64,000 nucleotides of DNA from Rhyacophila brunnea (taxonomy: Eukaryota; Arthropoda; Insecta; Trichoptera; Rhyacophilidae). Position 1 is the stretch's first letter. Each line of letters starts with the position of its first letter. Made by a program: the position numbers and the translations under genes. The notes below the pieces were generated by a model. That model had not been told where the DNA came from. It did no database searches and saw only the letters and a list, made by a program, of their open reading frames with translations. This document shows, piece by piece, positions 54,720 through 64,000 of the stretch. The stretch lies in assembly GCA_022495005.1 (NCBI GenBank), contig JAGYXB010000825.1, positions 6,386,001 to 6,450,000 on the forward strand, written 5' to 3'.

Positions 54720-56790
54720 GACACAATGTTTAAGGCGTCGGTAATCTGTTATGACTGGCCCAGAACAGGGAGATAATAATATTATACCTGCTGCAATTTG
54801 GTCACCAACATTCGACAGAAGACGATTGAAAAAAACAGGTGATTATATAGTAAAATTATTACCCTACTTATAATAATACTGTCATAGAAGTTGCGCTTCT
54901 GTATTATCTTCTCGATGTTTGATTGTGACGTGTAAAAATGTAAATATACTAAATAATATGCCTGATGATTTTAATCTGTCTAATTTGAGACAACATTCCA
55001 CACTTTAGTTTTATTTTGCGATAATAATTGCTTTGCAAAGTTGTCTTGCTAATTTCTTAGTTCCCTCGGGCTACGGAGAAATATTTGGCGAGGCCACGAA
55101 ACGTATAATAATCCAATATGCCAGCAAAAAAGGCAGCTCCTGACACCTAATTACATAATCGCACAAACAAGCCGAAGAAAAACTTCACACCGACACTTTA
55201 ACTTGGGCTTAAGGCACGAGCTTTCAGGCCTAACAAAAAAGCTTACAATAAATTTAGGAAACTTAATACTTGGAGGTCATGAATAATTTGTGGTTACTTA
55301 GCTTGATGTGATGATGCGTAGTTTAATAATTAAAAATCAATACGGCCGAGTAAATTTTGAATGCCGTGACCGTAAAACCATTAAAATTCTACATACTGAA
55401 TCAGTACCTTGATATTATTATTTAGATATAATTATTGTAATAATTACTTTCGTTAATAATATATTGTACACGTCCACTGATGGCTCCGTCGAGTAAACTG
55501 ACCAGCAAGGTTAAAATATTCGAACATTAATGCAACATTTCAGAATTGAGGTTTTCGTCGCAAAACAAGCATTATCACTATTTTAGGACAAACATATTGA
55601 TAATAATTATGTCCCTCCCTACTTACCAATGTTTCTGATGTTTTACAATATTATGTATTTCCAATAATAAAGAATCTAACATTCTTAAAATGTCTTACGT
55701 ACACGTACGAGAATTACCTACTTATATGTATGTAATTATTACATAGATATGTGCTTATTATATACTTATGAGACAAAATAATAATTTGAAAACGTACTAT
55801 AACAACGATATCGAAAGGAAACATGGTTTTATTCTCAATTTTAGAATGGCGATGTTTAAATTAAGTTATAATATCTACTGTTTTATGGAATTAATATATT
55901 AATTAAATTTATACGATGAGAAAAAATATAGCATCATTATGACATATTATATACATTTCCCACAAAGTCTACTGATGGTTCTCAAAAATAATCCGTCAGC
56001 ATTTTGTTCAAACTCATAGACCATAGAAGTCACATATTACTATCGGCGAAAGACTTCGGAATCTAGTTTGGTGAGGTTCGATAGTTTTGACACGAAACAA
56101 GACATAGTCGGGCGGGCTATGCAACAGACTTGGTGTACATACAGGCGACAATGGGTACCCTAAAAATAATCACATAATGCGCATATTATTTATGGTTAAA
56201 TCTTTAAATGGTTCCATTATAAAGAGTGACAGTGACAAGTCAGGATAGGTATATATATGAACATTTTGTATTAAATATGTGATGAGTGATGACGATTCCA
56301 CAGCATTGTCAGTGAGCTTGAATACGTAGCTGTAGAAACATATTATTTTCTACGTTGGCGCCTTGAAAAATGGCGACTATAAACTCTTCTATATAGACGT
56401 CATCTTTGGACTTTGTCGACCTGTTTTGACTATTGGAGATAATATAAGCAAGTATACTGTTGTTTGCGAATTTACGGGATTGTTTACTTAAATAATAATG
56501 GTTTACGAAATTTATAGAATTGGAACGATTGATGCGAATCGAAAATTGTGTTGAAATGCTTGGGAAAAGGGTTGTAAAGGAATCTGCAAAGGTAAATGGG
56601 ATATAGTTAATTTAATATTTATTTATATTATTTTCAGTTTCCCTTTCACATATTTAAACTTCTTCTATATTAGAGTATAAGCTTCCAGTGCGCCGTGGAA
56701 AACCGGCTGGGAAGCCCTGATATAGAGATGGGTTTCTTGAAAGTTTTTTCTATGAGCAATGGATGATTAGGTAAAGAAAACTGTTAATTA
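54720..56790. other. Intergenic or intronic sequence, no recognised gene
   Basis: AT-rich. Only a SINE C tail-like AATAAAGAATCTAACATTCT near 55665 stands out. If the first syndapin exon lies beyond the window, this is still intron. Confidence 0.4.
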
Positions 56791-56798
56791 TATCAATA

Positions 56799-57054
56799 GC
56801 CCCCATCCCATGCCCTGGAGCAGAGCCCCAAGGCCAAGATCTTTAGCGACCTCTCTATGTGAAATATCATTTAATTATATCAATCACCAAATATTTAAAA
56901 ATATTAAAAATCCTGAAGCAAACCAGCACCGCAGGCAACATTTTTTCATACTAGAGCAAAATTGTGATGTGTGTTTATCGCACTTAGCTGATCGAACCGC
57001 CACGCTGGGCCCCCAGGCTAGAGCCCTGTCTGCTCCCCCCTTGTAGGTGCCATG
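56799..57054. mobile_element. hAT-like MITE family H, degraded copy in reverse
   Basis: The right end reads GGTGCCATG after CTGGGC CCCCAGGCTAGAGCCC TGTC, the complement of the left end of copies at 26919 and 48677; the left part has AAGATCTTTAGCGACCTC, the complement of their right part. The middle differs. Confidence 0.55.
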
Positions 57055-57348
57055 ATTGTATTATTAAAAACTGGTGTACGATCCATACAAACAAACATGT
57101 CGTATTTTTTTAGAAAGCTTCTAGGCAATGACATATTAAATGGACAACTCACTTCATACCGGCCGCGCACGAGAAATTGTGCATGAAAGTCATTCACAGA
57201 TGTATAGGTAGATGTCACGTGACCATATGACGTATCCATTTCCATTATGCGATACAAGCTTCGAGAATTTATAGTAATATAACCTTTATTGTAATGGCGT
57301 ATTAGTGTCATGACTCAATGCGTTAGAAACAGATTCTCGGTTACTTAC

Positions 57349-57409
57349 GACTTCTCGGAGATTAGACGCAAGTGAGCCCAGCGCATCACAGGCGACTGTC
57401 CAATGGTTT
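57349..57409 (-). other. Candidate 61-nt exon, identity unknown
   Basis: Minus strand: AATGACAG acceptor, then an open 61-nt segment, then a perfect GTAAGT donor. One frame reads NHWTVACDALGSLASNLREV, another TIGQSPVMRWAHLRLISEK; both are protein-like. Neither continues syndapin: the required phase-1 end after an EKG-type sequence is absent. It could belong to an unseen gene or be chance. Confidence 0.2.
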
Positions 57410-58552
57410 CTGTCATTCAATTGCATTGAATAAACATTATCTTAAAATGGCATTTTATAAATAATAAATAATACTAACACATGAAAAGTGATATCCCATC
57501 TTTCTTGGAGTGTTTAGTAGATTTTTTTTACAATTTTTAACTAGGCACATTGGCATTTTGTAACACAATAATAACGGTGGAGTCGAAACCTGACAGTCAG
57601 AAATTTTGTATGGGCAGACCCGACCGCCAGACCGCTTGCAAACAGAATGTTCATTTGAGCGTAGGATACCGATATTAAAATATGAATTTCGCCATCCGGA
57701 AGACCCGACACAAAGTGAGTGTCATTTTATTTTCTAGATGCTTCGTCCATATTAATGTCATTGCTTCTAGGTATATATTATATTCACACAGTATGGGCAT
57801 TGTATACCCCACTTGCGCATATAGTTACAAGCCTAGCCCAACTAAAAACGATTACCGGCATGTAACCTTTAAAATTACGCGTAATTTTTCAAAGAATAAG
57901 TCCAAAAATAGAATAAAAAGTATGAGGGTAAGTAGGTACTTACATTATGGACTACCTACGTAGCTCTATTATATAGCCATAACATAGATGGTCTAATAGG
58001 GAATGGGGAAAATATCAAATATTGACCAATTTAGCTAGTTTGAATGCGTCAGTGGTTCATGAGTGTGCATGATTTTGATAAATAATATTATATCATAAAT
58101 TAAAAATCTATATCTTCGATTAACCTGCAAGACAGTGTGTATAGAAAATGTCGGTGCTGCTTTTTGTGTGAATAGTCTTTAGAATTCACAGATTAGTAGC
58201 ATGAGAGAAGTTTCGGCGAGGTGAATGAAAAAAGTGTCGTCTTACATTTGGAATTTGGACCGCTCTAAAAGTTCCAAATTATGATAATATATTATGCTAC
58301 ATTCTTAAATCGTCTGACTTGTTCATTGAATTAAAAAATTGTCTAATTTATAAAAGCTTTGAACTAAAATATCATCAGTTCTAATTTCATATCTTGGTGA
58401 GGTAGAAAAGTTCTAGAATGGTGGCACTAAATGGGACATCGGAGGTCGCTTATTCGAGTGGTTTTCATTTTTATTTCTCGGCGCCCTTATTGTCTAATAA
58501 ATGTTTTCACAGTACCATAAAACATACCAACTTGGGGTATATATGAGTCTAT

Positions 58553-58708
58553 GCGGCCTTAGTAGTTCAGTGCGTAATTCACTGGCCTTTCATCCGGGGG
58601 CTACGGGTTCGATACCGGTGAGTGAGGTCACAATATATTTATGTGATTTTCTCAAAGCAAGGATGTTTCTAATTATTTTAGTTCTATTACTACACTACTG
58701 TCTAATAT
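58553..58708 (+). mobile_element. tRNA-derived SINE, family A, copy
   Basis: Head GCGGCCTTAGTAGTTCAGTG, B-box GGGTTCGATACCGG, body TATTTATGTGATTTTCTCAA AGC as in the intact copy at 52961-53153. Ends in ACTACACTACTGTCTAATA rather than poly-A, a tail shared with the copy at 12326. Confidence 0.7.
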
Positions 58709-59022
58709 AATATATATAGGTATATTAATTTGTTCACAACATCATTTCCCACATCTTAGAATAACACAGCTGAGCTCATTTAACGTTGGTGTTGAATGCG
58801 TAATGTCTGCGATAAGGGAAGAGCATAGAGCAGTATGTGGTATTGAAATGTTCACAAAAGTAATGACTACTTACCGAAACAGCGATCGGGTTAAATTAGG
58901 ATTGTATGGAATATAAAAAAATATCAAATATCCATTTACGCCCCGAGAGACGCACATTTTAAGACCTCCATACTAGACGTCTACAGACTGAAGAAAAATA
59001 ATACCTTATACATGGTTTAAAT

Positions 59023-59424
59023 CAGGGGTGATCAACCTTTTTATACCCACCGCCCACTTTTGTATCTGTTAGTAGTGAAATTTTCTAACCGCCCCCAGGT
59101 TCCAGAGTGATGGTGATTTATAAATTAGGGAAGTAACTTTACTTTCTAAAATTTATAAAGCAGAGTTTCAGCAAGTTAAAGAAAGCATCTTCATTCACTG
59201 TGGGACGAGGCTCTTTTGTTTGCGGTCACAATATAGCGCCATTTAGTTTTACTTACGTAACGTGAATTAAAGATATGCGAGAGCGATACAAAAAATAGTA
59301 TATTGTCTGAAATTTAAATTGTTACGAGGTATACTATGAAAACACAATGAAAATCTTTTTAAAACCGCCACATGAAAGCTGGAACGCCCACTAATGGGCG
59401 GTAGGGCCAGGTTGACTACCCCTG
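59023..59424. mobile_element. hAT-like MITE with CAGGGGTGATCAACC ends
   Basis: Left end CAGGGGTGATCAACC and right end GGTTGACTACCCCTG; the arms also pair through ACCGCCCACT and GGGCGGT. CAGGGGT-type ends are characteristic of hAT. The candidate 8-bp flanks (GTTTAAAT and GTTATCAT) agree poorly. 402 bp, non-coding. Confidence 0.7.
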
Positions 59425-60140
59425 GTTATCATGGTTGTCAAATAATAGTTATTATGAATAGAATCTATCGAACTGTATATCGGACAGTAACAGTTAACTT
59501 TGCGCTATTAATGACGTATTGTGGCTCTTTGGGTATGACTAACACACCTGTCCTTATCACACCTGTCGTGCGTTGATAGAACAATTTTATTATTATTGAC
59601 TGATTAGAAATGCCACGGTGAAAGATAACAGATTGATAAGAACATAATTAAATCATTAATCATTAATCAAACCACGACGGACTGAAATGTACCTTAACGT
59701 ATCGGCACCTTTTCCATCAGACTCAATAAATATGTTATTACGTTATTAGTACAGCAGGCAGGAGAGGGAGTCATCAATACATCGACTAGTAGACACAATA
59801 TGTTCAACTAGTTTTCATCCAAGTGATACTCATTGATTGATATGTATTTTTAGACAATGGCACATCTCTAAAAAACATAACCAACTATAAATAATAATAG
59901 AAATAGTATAATAGAATAATAAAAATAAATAGTTAATTATAAATTATTAGCAAGTGCAAGTAGTTACATCTAAAAAATATTGGAGAAATTCCACGACGTC
60001 GGTTAGTAATCAAAGTAATAGTAAATAGTTACCTACTTTGATTTAAGAAACAAAAATCGATTGCCAAAGTAGCTTGATTTGGATGAGCACTGATGAGTAG
60101 GTATTAAAATTGACCAATAGTTAAAATTTGTCGCAATTAG

Positions 60141-60222
60141 TATGTCACCTCGTAGCATAGTGGTAATGCACGGATCAGGGCGTAAACCTGGGAGATACGG
60201 GGTTCGATTCCCCGTCGGGTTG
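60141..60222 (+). mobile_element. tRNA-like element
   Basis: A-box TAGCATAGTGGTAATGC, an anticodon-like stem CAGG..CCTG, a perfect T-arm ACGGGG-TTCGATT-CCCCGT, then a T-run. The 7-base anticodon loop GCGTAAA lacks the U33 expected of a tRNA, and the acceptor ends (ACCTCG and GGGTTGG) pair poorly. More likely a SINE head or tRNA pseudogene than a working tRNA gene. Confidence 0.55.
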
Positions 60223-60729
60223 GCTTACTTTTTTTCAAAAAGGATTTTTTTCTATTGGTTATAATATATTCTCTCAGAAAGTGTTTTTCAAAATTATATA
60301 TGTTCAATAACCAACTATAATATTTATTATATGTTCGGGTTATATTGGTATATACTTCGATCAATTAGTTGGACTGTTTGTGCAACATTATTGATCTGAC
60401 AAAAGCTTTGACGACATTATCAAATATAGTATCTCTCGATACAGATACAGCTACAATATCATTTCTTTACTAGTGCTCAAGCAAAAAGTTCAAGAATGTC
60501 CTTAGAAATACAAATATGGCGAATTTAAGGAATCTCCGAAATGGCGTTTCGGATTTTTTGTATGAAGCATCGATTTTGGTGTTGCAATGTTGAATGAATT
60601 CGTCCTGACTCGCCACATAGTCCCTCAGTATCTTAGCCGGCAATCACTTCAAAACTCGTCTCGCCTAAAACGAGTCGAATACGTCGATGTGACGTCATCG
60701 TTATTCAACACAAACAACAAAACACACGT

Positions 60730-61310
60730 TGGCAAATGGAGCTGAGCAGATTCTGGCGCAAATATTCACATCTGGCTGTTGCAATTGACAAGTTGCATCC
60801 TTCTCGGGCTCTGAGTTGAAGAGTCGAAGTCACATACAAACACCTTCGAATTGGTCATTCCTATACCGGCTCGCCAATCATCGCTTTCAAATATCTATAC
60901 GTTTCGAAGGCTACGCGCCACTGTCGCTAGGTAGGTGTACGCGGTCTTCACAAGCAACACTGGATCTCAGTTCTCGGAAGATTAGTTCGGCACACGGACG
61001 AGTTTTGATGTGAGAGCCGACTTAGCTATCTCAGCAACCTCTAGATGAGTTGGCGAGAAGCGAAGAGTTAAAGAGAGACGAACAACACTATAAAATGAGC
61101 AGTAGTTGTTCTGTTCGTATGGGACCGAAGCGTGGACAATTTCTGTGACGACTAGAATATTGGATTCCTTTGAAAGAAATGTTTTGGGGAAGATTTTTGG
61201 ACCCACGCAGGAAGACAGAGCTTGTCGAATAAGACAAAATGAAGAGCTGTACAAAATTTACTATGCGTACGAAGACTGTATCAACAAACTGCTGCAGCCA
61301 TTTCAGTAAT
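60730..61310 (+). pseudogene. LINE-type reverse transcriptase C-terminal fragment, decayed
   Basis: The frame 61106-61309 reads YGTEAWTISV, then SFERNVLGKIFGPTQEDRAC and IRQNEELYKIY. This is the conserved tail after the reverse transcriptase of non-LTR elements (YG-E-W-T, FER-VLRKIFGP, IR-NEEL). Upstream sequence to about 60730 continues in other frames with stops, including a 65-codon stretch at 60816-61013. Only the 3' part is present, as expected from 5' truncation. I cannot place the clade. Confidence 0.75.
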
Positions 61311-61489
61311 TCTGCAGTAATTTCAGCCGAATACTCAGTTCAAGATTTATGCTAGGATTTTCTAATAGGTACAGTTATATAAATGTAATATGTATTATTA
61401 TAATAATGACATTACATATAATATGTAATTAGTCAATTATAATTTCGAATTAAGTATGACGGTGTTATGTGTGTTGACCGTATCATGGC

Positions 61490-62056
61490 TAGAGTTGGGT
61501 TTCGGGAATTTCCCGACGGGAATTCTCGAGAAATTTTCGAGCTTTCCCATCCTGAATCTCGAGAATTGAAATTTTTAACATTTCGAGAATCTTTTCTCGG
61601 GATTCGGGATTTCTTTACTATCTATTAATTGAAAAAACGATTTTATATATGAAATAAGTGGACAGAAAACACAAAACGTTCAAAGACTGATCGGTGCATT
61701 TAACACAATTAAGCCAACGTCGACTCAAAATGAGCGCAATTTTTGCAACATCAGGGAGTCTTGTGTCTCAAATGCGTATGCAATTGTCAGACGCAGCCGT
61801 TGACAGTCTGTGTTTTTTGAAATTATATTTTAATAAGTGATGTTTTGAATTATTTTTGTTTTCCTACTTCTATTTTGTTTGTCTTAAATAAATAAAAAAA
61901 ATCATATTTTTTTGGAATTTGTCTGTTTTTTTTAAATATCCCGATATCTCGAGAATTCTTTTCTGGCAATCCCGAATCTCGAGAATTCAAAATTTCATCA
62001 TTTCGGGAAATCCCGAATCTCGAGATTGAGATTTTCTCGAGAAATACCCAACTCTA
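61490..62056. mobile_element. hAT-like MITE packed with CTCGAGA motifs
   Basis: Inverted ends TAGAGTTGGGT and ACCCAACTCTA, flanks ATCATGGC and ATCACGGT agreeing at 6 of 8. Within about 130 bases of each end, TCTCGAGA and CCCGAA/TTCGGG motifs recur many times, so the ends are dense in short palindromes. The middle is AT-rich and non-coding. Confidence 0.7.
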
Positions 62057-62059
62057 ATC

Positions 62060-62890
62060 ACGGTTGTATATCTCGAAATACTTCTTCTGATTGTACCATC
62101 CCAATTATTGTCAATTAATTTATTACTATCGTTATTGTAATTCTTCATTGCATGGTAGGTATAGTAGGTGTCTAAATGAATGATTCTACCAAAATGCAAT
62201 GTTTGTCATAAACTCATAAAGTTTGCACTTATTTAATCAGTTTTTGCTATCAATAGGCGTCAATGCAGGTTTTATTTATTTTAGATTACTATATTAATAT
62301 TATTGCGTATATGTAATTTTAATTGACCAATAATAATATAAGAACATTTAGCTACCTACCTAATTGACTTTGTGTGATTCTTATAGTATGAAGGTACTAT
62401 CATTAGATGCATACATCAGTTTACTCTTACTGGACAATTTCATTTGTAAACACAGTGATGTCAGTAAAGGTACGTGTTTGTGACGAAGGGTGTCTTAATA
62501 AGTGAACTCTAAGACAGAACGGCCTTCTCTTTTTGCCAAATGAATCTATCTTGTCCGTTTAGTTTGTAGAAGTTGGATCGGCTTTCTTTATTTTTTCGGG
62601 AGTCGGACGAAATCTTTATAGCGGTCGAGATACTGTCGTGTCTAGGCCCCCGTAGCAATTAAAAATGATTATCGTCATGTAAACATATTGTTTAGTCTTG
62701 ATAAATGTGTAAAATATGATAATCAATGTACCAATAAACGTGGGTTTAACTGTCACTGTATAATCTACCGTGTTTGTACAATAAACATGTAGGCGCTTTC
62801 GTCCAGTCTCTCTCACGTGCTTGTAATACCGCCTCTTCGAAGAGTTGCGGAGAGGCGAGGTATCAGTAGGTACATGCAGGTTATATTATC
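62060..62890. other. Sequence without recognised features
   Basis: AT-rich with stops in all frames. A short GC patch at 62810-62860 (CTCTTCGAAGAG palindrome) precedes the ORF at 62907. Confidence 0.35.
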
Positions 62891-62906
62891 ATTATCAGCA
62901 GTGTAC

Positions 62907-63155
62907 TTATGAATAAAACCCTTCCACAGGTCGTTCCGCTCTTCTCAGTCCCAAATTCTTCACTGCTAAGTAATCCGCAAGTTCATCGATCCAGCGGAGT
63001 TCTTCAGTCGTGTAGTGTCCATTGGGTACCAGTACCACTGTCTTACGGTTGTTAATGTCCACCTGCCGGATGACATGTATGACACATTTCAATTTCATAA
63101 GCCTCTCAGCCTGTATCACATCTCGTAATTCTGGCTCCTTATTAGCTGTTTTTTT
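62907..63155 (-). CDS. Unassigned protein-like ORF, possible exon
   Basis: An open minus-strand frame ending in TAA and reaching upstream to about 63170 through a lysine run. It contains EPELRDVIQAERLMKLKCVI, VDINNRKTVVLVPNGHYTTE, ELRWIDELADYLAVKNLGL and RRAERPVEGFYS. The mix of charged helix and NPNG-like turn looks like a real globular protein, but I cannot name the family. It is not the missing syndapin N-terminus. The upstream acceptor would have to follow a poly-A rather than a pyrimidine tract, and no ATG opens the frame, so it may be an internal or last exon, or part of a decayed element. Confidence 0.4.
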   Translation of the reverse strand, partial: KKTANKEPELRDVIQAERLMKLKCVIHVIRQVDINNRKTVVLVPNGHYTTEELRWIDELADYLAVKNLGLRRAERPVEGFYS

Positions 63156-63316
63156 TTTTGTGGGCTCTCCATATTATACCTAGCATGCAGCTTTCCATGC
63201 TTCATTGCGCTACTCGTTAGTTTTTGAATTACTCATACACGAGTTTTAACGAGGGATGGTTTCCAATCCTGGTGTCCTAAAGAATTTGAATTTACATGCA
63301 CCTGCCAATTACTTAC

Positions 63317-63330
63317 GTGGTCGCAGCCAT
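63317..63330 (-). other. Candidate start codon with adjoining splice donor
   Basis: Minus strand AAAAATC-ATG-GCTGCGACCAC followed by GTAAGT: a good start context (G at +4) and consensus donor would give M-A-A-T and an open threonine codon (phase 2). It could open a gene running left. It is not phase-compatible with the natural frame start of 62907-63155 unless a weak acceptor (GAGAG|G) is used. Chance is quite possible. Confidence 0.2.
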
Positions 63331-63339
63331 GATTTTTTC

Positions 63340-64000
63340 TGGATCGGAACCGTTTCCTCGTTTCAAACCTATCAGGCACCATTAGCGAGGGGTAAAATAC
63401 TAGTCAATGCGCTCCCCAAAGACGTAGACACTTTCAATAACGTGCTATGTATTTTGTATGCGAAATTTTATTTTTCTGTATACAATTATTATACTTTTGT
63501 CTTTTTTATTATTATTATATATCTACTTATATTCTCTTCCCTTTTCTTGCAAAGGTAATATTTTTTATAATATCTCATGTTGTGAACGTCTTGAATTTAG
63601 ATCTGTTATGTCCACAATGTTTTTTCTTAAATGAATAAATAAATAAAGAACGGGCCCTCGTTACACATGCATAGGTGAGCACTGTTAACACACTTTAGTT
63701 GAACACTTTACATTTTCGACGCAATGGGAGGTCACTTCACAAGATATTATTCAGACACCCAAATCCGCTACATGCCAGTTGCATATAATAATTATAAATA
63801 TATATAATGTGCATATTACATTGTTAACATTAGATTAACAATGAATCATTCACAATAATACTATTATTATGTAGTTTGCGTAGATTGCTTAAAAAGTAAG
63901 ATTTAATTAATAGGAATATATATCAACACGAATAATTACAAATAATTACAAAAACCCACATGTTTTCGTGATAATTAAAATATGCACCAATTAATCAGGC
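63340..64000. other. Right edge, nothing recognised
   Basis: AT-rich, with overlapping frames of 100 and 63 codons on the plus strand (63256-63558, 63447-63638) made of hydrophobic, T-rich codons; these look compositional. Confidence 0.35.

Noticed and set aside
60141..60222. Functional tRNA gene
   Set aside because: The T-arm and promoter boxes are good, but the anticodon loop lacks U33 and the acceptor stem does not pair; called tRNA-like instead.
61106..61309. Independent small plus-strand gene
   Set aside because: The sequence is the standard C-terminal tail of a LINE reverse transcriptase, truncated and with broken frames upstream.
62907..63119. Missing N-terminal exon of syndapin
   Set aside because: The translated sequence has no resemblance to the expected F-BAR start and ends in a stop codon.
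1..64000. CRISPR array, bacterial operon, phage or integron features
   Set aside because: No regularly spaced repeats, no ribosome-binding-site-led gene clusters; spliced exons and insect-type repeats show a eukaryotic genome.

Overview
This is a eukaryotic nuclear window that reads as an AT-rich insect genome. The one gene I can name is split by GT-AG introns. Its protein matches what I remember of insect syndapin (PACSIN), and TTAGG-type insect telomere-like units occur in several repeats. I cannot fix the order. There are no bacterial-style operons.

Almost the whole left five-sixths of the window (3,768 to 53,480) is a single minus-strand gene, syndapin. It is reconstructed here from eight exons with matching phases: 53332-53480, 38502-38690, 18130-18356, 16377-16497, 9146-9253, 6369-6541, 4945-5216 and 3768-3880. 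Together they encode about 450 residues, from the Gly-Pro-Glu-Tyr-Gly-Thr segment of the F-BAR domain through the linker and an NPF motif to the C-terminal SH3 domain and stop. The N-terminal part, about 60-70 residues in relatives, was not found and probably lies to the right of the window or in a short exon I missed. The introns run from about 1.1 kb to about 20 kb.

The introns and the right flank are a patchwork of short non-autonomous transposons. Several have recognisable terminal inverted repeats (TIRs) and target-site duplications (TSDs): hAT-like with 8-bp TSDs, PIF/Harbinger-like with TTA, piggyBac-like with TTAA, and Tigger/pogo-like ends. There are also two or three tRNA-derived SINE families, a LINE reverse-transcriptase tail, perfect and imperfect fold-back elements, and a dispersed family carrying TTAGG-type units. 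The most striking is a fold-back with 74-bp identical arms around a TTAGG core at 21199-21417.

The right end (53.5-64 kb) contains repeats plus a few possible orphan exons: a protein-like minus-strand ORF at 62907-63155, a short candidate exon at 57349-57409, and an ATG followed by a perfect donor at 63317-63330. None could be assigned. I see no convincing new multi-gene system here. The interest lies in the repeat biology and the unassigned ORFs.
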